From positions 124,001-188,000 of the forward strand of contig NZ_RDSD01000003.1 of NCBI RefSeq assembly GCF_003712195.1: DNA of 64,000 bases, in the 5' to 3' direction. How positions within the stretch are numbered: the first letter of the stretch is position 1; every line of letters begins with the position of its first letter. The notes beneath the pieces are model-generated. The model was not told where the DNA came from. It was given only the letters and a program-made list of their open reading frames with translations, and ran no database searches. Below are positions 56,462 through 64,000 of the stretch, piece by piece. A program made the position numbers and the translations under genes. This DNA is from Proteiniphilum sp. X52 (GTDB taxonomy: Bacteria; Bacteroidota; Bacteroidia; Bacteroidales; Dysgonomonadaceae).

Positions 56462-57655
56462 ATGAATCTTTTAAGGGAAAAAATGATGAAATATGATGCT
56501 CCGCAGCGTGCAAAGGCGGCGGGTATCTACCCCTATTTCCGGGCTATTGAGAGCGATCAGGATACCGAGGTCGTCATCAACGGGAAAAAAGTGTTGATGT
56601 TCGGCTCAAATGCCTATCTGGGGTTGACCAATCATCCTAAAGTGAAAGAGGCGGCCGTTGCCGCAACCAAAAAATATGGTACCGGAATGGCCGGTTCCCG
56701 TTTCCTGAACGGCACACTCGATATTCACCTGGAGTTGGAACGGAAATTAGCCAACTTTATGAATAAGGACGAGGCTATTGTTTTTTCAACCGGTTTCACC
56801 GTCAACGAAGGCGTATTGGGATGTCTGACAGGAAGGGATGATTTCATTATCTGGGATGAAAGAGACCATGCTTCCATTATAGAGGGACTTCGCACTTCTT
56901 ATTCGACAAAGTTTAAATTCCGCCATAACGATATGGCGCATTTGGAGAAACAGTTGAAACGGTGTCACCAGGGAAAGGTGAAGTTGATTGTTGTCGATGG
57001 TGTCTTCAGCATGGAGGGAGACTTGGCTAATCTGCCCGAGATTGTGAAGTTGGCCAAGAAATACAACGCCAATATTATGGTCGATGAGGCCCACAGTCTG
57101 GGTGTTCTCGGCCGGAAATACAGCGGGCGGGGGGTGTGCGATCATTTCGGTTTGCTCAATGATGTGGATCTGGTAATGGGCACCTTCAGCAAATCACTCG
57201 CGTCGATAGGCGGATTCATTGCCGGTGATTACCCTGTTATCAACTTCCTGCGTCACAACGCCCGTACAAACATATTTAGCGCAAGTATTACTCCCGGAGC
57301 CACTGCCGCCGCATCCGCCGCCCTGGATATATTGAAGGCGGAGCCCGAACGGGTGAAAACATTATGGGAGCTGACTCATTATGCCATCAAACAATTTGAG
57401 GAGAGAGGTTTTGAACTGGGTCCGACCGCGACACCCATTATGCCGCTTTATGTGCGTGACAATGACAAGACTTTCCTTGTCACCAAGCTTCTCTTCGAAG
57501 AAGGTATCTTTGTCAATCCGGTAGTTTCACCGGCAGTCTCTGCCGGCGACACCCTGATCCGCTATTCGTTGATGGCCACACATACCAAAGAGCAGGTCGA
57601 TTACTCTATTGAGCATATTACCAAAATATTTAAAAAATTGAGTATCTTGCCCTAG
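56462..57655 (+). CDS. spt: Serine palmitoyltransferase (sphingolipid synthesis)
   Basis: The PLP enzyme condenses serine with an acyl-CoA to make 3-ketosphinganine, the first step of Bacteroidota sphingolipids. The start MNLLREKMMKYDAPQ was chosen over 56432 because it matches the start of characterised Bacteroides enzymes. Motifs are FGSNAYLGLTNHPKV, GSRFLNGTLDIHLELE, VDEAHSLGVLGRKYSGRGVC, and the PLP Lys244 in GTFSKSLASIGG. Similarity extends along the whole length to what I recall of the Bacteroides thetaiotaomicron enzyme. The wider alpha-oxoamine synthase family includes KBL and BioF, but the pattern favours SPT. Confidence 0.9.
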   Translation: MNLLREKMMKYDAPQRAKAAGIYPYFRAIESDQDTEVVINGKKVLMFGSNAYLGLTNHPKVKEAAVAATKKYGTGMAGSRFLNGTLDIHLELERKLANFMNKDEAIVFSTGFTVNEGVLGCLTGRDDFIIWDERDHASIIEGLRTSYSTKFKFRHNDMAHLEKQLKRCHQGKVKLIVVDGVFSMEGDLANLPEIVKLAKKYNANIMVDEAHSLGVLGRKYSGRGVCDHFGLLNDVDLVMGTFSKSLASIGGFIAGDYPVINFLRHNARTNIFSASITPGATAAASAALDILKAEPERVKTLWELTHYAIKQFEERGFELGPTATPIMPLYVRDNDKTFLVTKLLFEEGIFVNPVVSPAVSAGDTLIRYSLMATHTKEQVDYSIEHITKIFKKLSILP

Positions 57656-57834
57656 CGCGATAACTCTGTAGACAAGAACTTCAATGACGCTGTTGATAAT
57701 AGCTTGTTTATATGACGAATGAATAATTCTTTTATTCGTATGACTTCGTGCCGAATATTGGCTGTTTCCCGGACTTAAGCGAATCTGTCATTAAAATTAA
57801 CATCCTCTATCCCATTAATTCGCGAAAAAATACC

Positions 57835-57842
57835 TACTTTTG
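57835..57842 (+). promoter_or_regulatory. -7 promoter box for guaB
   Basis: TACTTTTG matches TAnnTTTG, 29 bases before the guaB start codon. Confidence 0.6.
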
Positions 57843-57865
57843 TATGCAATAAAAAATAAAGGTAA

Positions 57866-59350
<1,485 letters not shown>

Positions 59351-59397
59351 CCCTTTCCGGAATAGCGATATTAGCTATTAGCGTGCATTGGTTAGCA

Positions 59398-59442
59398 GAT
59401 TTATTGATTTACTGATTTATTGATTAGTGGATTGATAAATCT
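59398..59442. repeat. Degenerate ATTGATTT-type short repeat
   Basis: About 45 bases repeat variants of (T)TATTGATTTA four to five times between guaB and the sigma factor gene. The 269-base gap holds nothing else clear, apart from a near-consensus -7 box (TATCTCTG, 59574-59581). Confidence 0.55.
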
Positions 59443-59619
59443 GCCGATTATTAATTCTCGTGTCGTCTCATTCTCGCATTGCCATGTTAACCTTTTCCTT
59501 TGCCTAAACGCATACACTTTTCGAATTACGCTCAGACTAAAAAAATTAATCAAATATTTGTTGTATCTCTGCAACGTTTTGCTTTCAACGAACGTCTTTA
59601 TAATAAACAGGGAAATTTT

Positions 59620-60156
59620 ATGTCGGAACAACGATTAATACTTGCTTGCAGGCAGGGAAAATTGTGGGCGAGGAAAGAGGTGTACGATCAGTACGCTCCG
59701 TCCATGATGGCTTTATGCAGGCGCTATGTCTCCGATGTGGAAGATGCCAAAGATGTGTTGCAGGAAGGGTTTTTGAAGATTTTTATCGAGATAGGGCAAT
59801 ATTCGGGAAGAGGTTCTTTCGGGGGTTGGATAAGGAAAATTTTTGTGAACACCTCGCTTGATTATATGCGGAAAAAGAATCGCTTGAAGCAAAAGGAACT
59901 GTTAACGGATGTTGAGATAGAATGTTTCGGGAGTGTTCCCGATCTGGCAGAGGTCACGGCTGACGATTTAATCCGTTGCATCGACGAGCTTCCCGACACC
60001 CATCGGACGGTTTTTAATCTCTTTGCGGTGGAGGGCTTTAGCCATCGGGAAATTGCCGCATTGCTGAATATACCCGAAAGCACGTCGCGGTCGTTTTTTT
60101 TCAGGGCAAGGCAATTGTTACAAAAGAAAGTCACAGAGTTAATGGATCACAAATAA
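59620..60156 (+). CDS. ECF-type RNA polymerase sigma factor
   Basis: This alternative sigma factor of about 178 residues starts at MSEQRLILACRQGK, chosen because it gives the usual ECF length; the frame from 59500 adds 40 residues unlike the family. Region 2 (VYDQYAPSMMALCRRYV, DAKDVLQEGFLKIF) and region 4 (HRTVFNLFAVEGFSHREIA followed by ALLNIPESTSRSF) are complete. The next gene, 12 bases later, is a membrane-anchored protein that may act as its partner. Confidence 0.93.
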   Translation: MSEQRLILACRQGKLWARKEVYDQYAPSMMALCRRYVSDVEDAKDVLQEGFLKIFIEIGQYSGRGSFGGWIRKIFVNTSLDYMRKKNRLKQKELLTDVEIECFGSVPDLAEVTADDLIRCIDELPDTHRTVFNLFAVEGFSHREIAALLNIPESTSRSFFFRARQLLQKKVTELMDHK

Positions 60157-60168
60157 CAGGTAGCAAAT

Positions 60169-61542
60169 ATGCAGTCAGACGATAAATATACAGACAAGCC
60201 GGATGACTTTTCGAGGAGGGTCGGGGTGAAGCTGCGCGAGCATCAGATGCCTGTTGATTCAGGCGTGTGGGACTCGTTGACGGAGAGACTCCCGACACCC
60301 AAAAGAGCTGTTTTTACCTATTGGCCATGGGCGGCTGCCGGCATAGCAGGCGTGGCAGTGGTGTTGTTGTTTTTGATTAATCCTTTGGCTGACGAATCGT
60401 TGCTTACAGAGCATTCGCAACCCAAAAAACAAATCCAACAAGAGAAAGCCGTTCCGGAAATCATATCAGATGAAACAGAGGGCCGGACAGATAAAGAGTT
60501 GGACTTGAAACAAATTGTTGATGATAACAGCAGGGAGCCGGACAAAAATAGGGAATTAGTAGGGATTGCGAAACCCCAAAAAACATCAGAATCCCAAAAA
60601 ACATCAGAACCGGAAAAGAAACTACGGCCGGCAGAAACTATGGGGCTGGCAGAAGCTTCTGCACCGAGAGAAAGGGAGAAGTCAACAGAGATCACAAAAC
60701 CGGAAGAGATCATGATTCCCGAAAGGACAACAAAGCCCGATGTGATTGGGGTGTTGGCCGCAACTGTGAAATTGGAGGAATTTCCGGCAACGGAAAGAAC
60801 GCCATATCCGGGAGAGATGGTGAAAACAGATACGGTGGGTTTTGGGGAACAACCGGGGCTTCGGTCGCTGATCGCCGCATTGGGTAGCGGAGGTGCCCCT
60901 CTCGATTTCTCTTTAGGAAGTTATGATGCGGCTTATCCGCAACACGACTATCATTTTCCGGGTGGCAAGTTTAATGGTGGAAATGGATTGGGTTCAGGTG
61001 GTGATTATAATCTGCTTAATCCCGGCGATTATACTGAGGTCGTGCATCATCTCCCCGTCTCGGTCAGCCTGACGGCTGATTTTGCGGTTGCCAAGGATAT
61101 GAGTCTGGAAACCGGATTGTCATACACTTACCTGTTTTCACGTTACCGGCGCAATGATGATTTCATCTATAGGGGCGCGTTACGACAACATTATATAGGC
61201 ATACCGGTGAACCTGAGATATACCCTGTGGCAGAATGATGCGTGGAAAGTGTATCTGTTGGGTGGGGGAAGTATCGAAAAGGGGCTGCGGTCTGTGTACA
61301 AACAGGAGATTGAGCGCAATGGCGGCGTTGTGTACCACACCAACCTGTATAGCCACATCAAAGGATTCCAGTTCTCCGCCCAGGGCGGAGTCGGTTTCAG
61401 CTATCGCTTGCAGGGTAACCTGAGCTTGTTTGGCGAGCCCAGAATCGTATATTATTTTAACAATAACCAACCCATGAGCGCCCGCACGGAAAATCCGTTG
61501 ATATTCGGCTTGAATATGGGGATAAGGCTGCAGGTTAAGTGA
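60169..61542 (+). CDS. Membrane-anchored protein with C-terminal barrel-like domain, sigma-factor neighbour
   Basis: Residues 1-48 are polar and charged (cytoplasmic side), residues 49-70 are one hydrophobic helix, and residues about 72-225 are a Lys/Glu/Thr/Pro-rich linker. The C-terminal part (about 280-457) has alternating strands and ends GLNMGIRLQVK, resembling PorT-like outer-membrane barrels. The N-terminus looks like that of Bacteroidota anti-sigma-like proteins. It lies 12 bases after the ECF sigma gene, so a sigma partner role is inferred. The linker contains a small tandem repeat. Confidence 0.6.
   Translation: MQSDDKYTDKPDDFSRRVGVKLREHQMPVDSGVWDSLTERLPTPKRAVFTYWPWAAAGIAGVAVVLLFLINPLADESLLTEHSQPKKQIQQEKAVPEIISDETEGRTDKELDLKQIVDDNSREPDKNRELVGIAKPQKTSESQKTSEPEKKLRPAETMGLAEASAPREREKSTEITKPEEIMIPERTTKPDVIGVLAATVKLEEFPATERTPYPGEMVKTDTVGFGEQPGLRSLIAALGSGGAPLDFSLGSYDAAYPQHDYHFPGGKFNGGNGLGSGGDYNLLNPGDYTEVVHHLPVSVSLTADFAVAKDMSLETGLSYTYLFSRYRRNDDFIYRGALRQHYIGIPVNLRYTLWQNDAWKVYLLGGGSIEKGLRSVYKQEIERNGGVVYHTNLYSHIKGFQFSAQGGVGFSYRLQGNLSLFGEPRIVYYFNNNQPMSARTENPLIFGLNMGIRLQVK
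60575..60610 (+). repeat. 18-bp tandem repeat in the linker coding region
   Basis: Two copies of CCCAAAAAACATCAGAAT (second with its last base changed) encode the repeated residues QKTSEP/QKTSES in the linker of the sigma-linked membrane protein. Confidence 0.7.
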
Positions 61543-61640
61543 AAAGTGAAGAATGAAGAATGAATAGTGAAAAATGAATAATTAAGAATGAATAATTAAG
61601 AATGAATAATGAAGAATTAAAAATGAAGAATGAAGAATGA
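61541..61640. repeat. GAAGAATGAATAATTAA-type low-complexity array
   Basis: About 100 bases between the two genes consist of repeated GAATAATTAAGAATGA and GAAGAATGAAGAATG units. The array extends up to the start codon of the LVIVD lipoprotein gene, so it forms the translation leader of that gene. Confidence 0.85.
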
Positions 61641-62911
61641 AGAAACTGACTTTTTTGCTATTGATGACCGGCCTGTTTGCTTTGCCGGGGTGCAGGGATT
61701 ATGTAGATGAATATGTAACCTACACACAGAATGAACCTGTTTTTATGCCGGCTTCCGAATTCAGAAGTGCTGTGAATGTAGAGCAACCCAGACCTATTGA
61801 GAAACAGGGGAAGATAGCCTTTTATGACGGTTACCTCTATATCTCCCAGCCGCAAAAAGGAATCCATGTGGTGGATAATCGCGATCCGTCGAATCCGCGG
61901 AACGTTGCTTTTATTGAATTATTGGGAAATGCGGATATGCACGTCCGTAATAATGTGCTGTATGCCGATTCATATATCGATTTGGTATGGTTCGACATCC
62001 GCGATCCGGCCAAACCGCTATTCAAAGGACGGAAAGAAGAGGTGTTCCCGCAGGCGTTACCTCCCACCGAAAATGGATTTGATGTTGATTACGAAAAAGT
62101 GATGGATCGGAACAACGGAATTGTGGTCGGATGGAGAACCGTGGAAAGAAAAGAGCTTGTCCGCACTTATAAACCCCGCTGGTGGAGTTGGGGAGGGTTG
62201 ACCGAAAAGATGGTCTACAACGATCCCGTTTCGTATGGGGGAGGAAGTGTGGGAGCCGTCGGTTCCATGTCGCGGTTTGCTATTTATCAGGACAATCTCT
62301 ATACGGTGATAAACAACCGGCTTGGCATTTTCGATCTCTCGGAAGTGACACCTGGGAAAGTGGCTGACGATGTGCCTGTGGGATTTAACGTGGAAACGAT
62401 TTTCAGTTATAAAAATTGCCTGTTCATGGGCACTCCCACGGGGATGATCATTTATTCGGTAGAAGATCCGTTAAAACCCAAATACCAGTCTATGATTACC
62501 CACGTGTTCGGCTGCGACCCCGTAGTGGTGGAGAACGATATCGCTTATGTGACGATCCGTTCGGGGACTTTCTGCGGACAAAATGCCAACTCATTGATTA
62601 TTGTGGATGTGAGCAACGTAAAGCAACCCAAACACATTGTGACTTACAATATGCAAAACCCGAAGGGCCTGGGAATAGACAATGGAACGCTTTTTGTCTG
62701 TGACGACGGCCTGAGGATATTCAATGCGGAAGATCCCACCACCATTATGCACAAGGATAACATATTGGCGCATTTCAAGGAAATAAACGGGCTTGACGTG
62801 ATTCCCTTCAATAATGTGTTGATGATGATAGCCGAAGACGGCATATACCAGTACGATTATACCGATGTGCGGCATATAAGGCAATTGAGCCGTTTGCCAA
62901 TCGGTAAATAA
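61637..62911 (+). CDS. LVIVD-repeat lipoprotein
   Basis: This 424-residue protein has a signal peptide ending in the lipobox LPGC. The mature part contains several beta-propeller-type units of the LVIVD kind, such as GIHVVDNRDPSNPRNVAFI, VWFDIRDPAKPLFK, LGIFDLSEV and IIVDVSNVKQPKHI. Such proteins are surface or periplasmic and usually have unknown ligands. It follows the sigma-linked gene and is separated from it by the repeat array, so co-transcription is possible. The terminator at 62937 closes it. Confidence 0.8.
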   Translation: MKKLTFLLLMTGLFALPGCRDYVDEYVTYTQNEPVFMPASEFRSAVNVEQPRPIEKQGKIAFYDGYLYISQPQKGIHVVDNRDPSNPRNVAFIELLGNADMHVRNNVLYADSYIDLVWFDIRDPAKPLFKGRKEEVFPQALPPTENGFDVDYEKVMDRNNGIVVGWRTVERKELVRTYKPRWWSWGGLTEKMVYNDPVSYGGGSVGAVGSMSRFAIYQDNLYTVINNRLGIFDLSEVTPGKVADDVPVGFNVETIFSYKNCLFMGTPTGMIIYSVEDPLKPKYQSMITHVFGCDPVVVENDIAYVTIRSGTFCGQNANSLIIVDVSNVKQPKHIVTYNMQNPKGLGIDNGTLFVCDDGLRIFNAEDPTTIMHKDNILAHFKEINGLDVIPFNNVLMMIAEDGIYQYDYTDVRHIRQLSRLPIGK

Positions 62912-62936
62912 AACTTCCCTGTTGGCTCAATTGCCT

Positions 62937-62970
62937 GCTGCCGTTGGAGAAATTCAACGGCAGCTTCTTT
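62937..62970 (+). terminator. Terminator after the LVIVD lipoprotein gene
   Basis: GCTGCCGTTG (62937-62946) and CAACGGCAGC (62955-62964) form a perfect 10-bp stem with an 8-base loop, followed by TTCTTT. Confidence 0.8.
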
Positions 62971-62988
62971 ATTGGTGAAAGGGATTTT

Positions 62989-63753
62989 CTATTCTACAGT
63001 CCCTTCCTGCATGGGGACAAAGATAAAATCCCCGTGTTCCGATTCCTTGAATTCATTCTCGCTCACCCGTCGGATAACGGTCATTTTTTGTCCGGCCCTC
63101 CCACCTACAGGAACCACCATCCATCCTCCCACCCGCAATTGTTGCAAGAGTTTTTCCGGGATCTTCTCCGGCGCGGCGGTGATCAGGATCTTATCAAAAG
63201 GCGCATGTTCGGGGAGCCCTTCAAAGCCGTCACCAAAAAAGAGGTGCGGATAATATCCCAGTTTATTGAGTGTCTCTTGGGCGGTCTGATACAAATTGTG
63301 ATACCTCTCTATAGTGTAGACCTCCGCCTCCATCTCACATAATATTGCCGCCTGATATCCGCTGCCTGTGCCTACCTCCAACACTTTTTCGCCTGCTTGC
63401 GGTTGAAGTAGTTGGGTCTGATAGGCCACCGTGAAGGGTTGAGAGATGGTCTGTCCGCTTTCGATGGGTAACGGACGATCCTGATAAGCATATGCCCAGA
63501 GTTGTTCATCGATAAAGGAATGCCTCGGGACGTTACCAATAGCGGTTAAGACACGTTCGTCGGAAATACCTTTTTTTCTCAATTCTTTGGCAAGTTTTTT
63601 GGCTTCGCGGTGCGGCCGGGAGAGATCTGTCATAGGGATATCTGTTTTTTTCTGCTGTTTTTTTGTATGGTTCGACGCACAGGTGACCATCCCTGTACCA
63701 CAAAGGACGATAATGAATACCGGAATGAGATGTTGTTGCTTTACTCTTCTCAT
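62989..63753 (-). CDS. pcm: Protein-L-isoaspartate O-methyltransferase, lipoprotein-type signal
   Basis: The enzyme methylates isoaspartyl residues in aged proteins. The domain includes VPRHSFI, the conserved SGQTISQPFTVAYQTQLL, the SAM loop VLEVGTGSGYQAAIL and VPVGGRAGQ. The start at MRRVKQQHLIPV (63753) was chosen as the first Met before a hydrophobic stretch. That stretch has a lipobox-like MVTCAS, so the protein is predicted to be exported and lipid-anchored, unlike the cytoplasmic E. coli enzyme. About 254 residues. An alternative Met at 63783 would add ten residues. Confidence 0.85.
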   Translation of the reverse strand: MRRVKQQHLIPVFIIVLCGTGMVTCASNHTKKQQKKTDIPMTDLSRPHREAKKLAKELRKKGISDERVLTAIGNVPRHSFIDEQLWAYAYQDRPLPIESGQTISQPFTVAYQTQLLQPQAGEKVLEVGTGSGYQAAILCEMEAEVYTIERYHNLYQTAQETLNKLGYYPHLFFGDGFEGLPEHAPFDKILITAAPEKIPEKLLQQLRVGGWMVVPVGGRAGQKMTVIRRVSENEFKESEHGDFIFVPMQEGTVE

Positions 63754-63953
63754 AATATGCGAGTTCTGATGTGATAAAAGCAAAGATAATGATATTCTGT
63801 GTCTTATCTAAATTTTTCGTTCAATTAATTTCAGTTCAATAAAAAGTCGTATATTTCGCACAATTTTAGAAGCTGTTTTGAATTTTTTAATCCATTGTCA
63901 GCATTCTTCTGATGGATTTGGATTTTCACGGTTTCCTAATAGCGGTAATTAAA

Positions 63954-64000
63954 ATGCAAAAAACGGTTTTTTTATTTCTTATGCTTTTTTCAACGTTATC
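63954..64000 (+). CDS. Start of an exported protein, truncated by window end
   Basis: An ATG at 63954 opens MQKTVFLFLMLFSTLS, a typical signal-peptide start, and stays open to the last base. The preceding 200 bases between it and pcm are AT-rich without other signals. Only 15 codons are visible, so the product cannot be named. Confidence 0.5.
   Translation, partial: MQKTVFLFLMLFSTL

Overview
The window reads as chromosome from a Bacteroidota bacterium, order Bacteroidales, probably close to Dysgonomonadaceae (Dysgonomonas/Proteiniphilum/Petrimonas). This rests on SusC/SusD pairs, a one-protein hybrid two-component regulator, a fused FeoA-FeoB, a Bacteroides-type serine palmitoyltransferase, and several upstream boxes matching the Bacteroidota -7 consensus TAnnTTTG. 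The family-level placement is an inference.

Layout. 1-6.8 kb: 3' part of a SusC/SusD locus with a BACON/OB-fold lipoprotein, closed by a strong terminator. 7-12.4 kb: glycerol locus (GlpF-type channel, glycerol kinase, DeoR-type repressor, divergent sn-glycerol-1-phosphate dehydrogenase, decayed GlpT-like transporter). 12.6-19.1 kb: core genes surE-lpxB, pfkA, acpP-fabF-rnc, purN and tRNA-Leu(UAG). 19.1-22.4 kb: an accessory patch behind the tRNA, made mostly of wreckage: a Fic/Doc C-terminus, a methyltransferase, an HTH fragment cut by an IS21-family element, and that element itself with its catalytic core and 3' end deleted. 22.4-27.3 kb: iron/membrane operon (OB-like lipoprotein, PepSY membrane protein, FeoAB, a 54-residue Cys-rich FeoB partner, a lipoprotein). 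27.6-30.8 kb: class II and class I fumarases side by side. 31-32.9 kb: AT-rich accessory stretch with a lipoprotein, a small membrane peptide and a divergent repressor-like pair around a perfect inverted repeat.

33-53 kb is the most distinctive region: a polysaccharide utilization locus. On the minus strand run a hybrid two-component regulator, SusC, SusD, two lipoproteins sharing an N-terminal domain type (one 488-residue protein of no family I recognise), a secreted glycosidase-like protein fused to a formylglycine-generating-enzyme-type domain that has lost both catalytic cysteines, and two DUF1680/GH127-type proteins with complete Glu/Cys metal sites. A DUF2961/GH172 protein is transcribed divergently. 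GH127 and GH172 members act on arabinofuranose or fructofuranose linkages, so an arabinofuranose-containing glycan is the best guess for the substrate.

53-64 kb returns to core and envelope genes: rlmD-type rRNA methyltransferase, a TraB/GumN lipoprotein, ferritin, serine palmitoyltransferase, guaB, an ECF sigma factor with a membrane-anchored barrel-like protein, an LVIVD-repeat lipoprotein, a lipoprotein-type protein-isoaspartate methyltransferase, and the first codons of an exported protein at the right edge. No rRNA genes, CRISPR arrays or complete prophage were seen.
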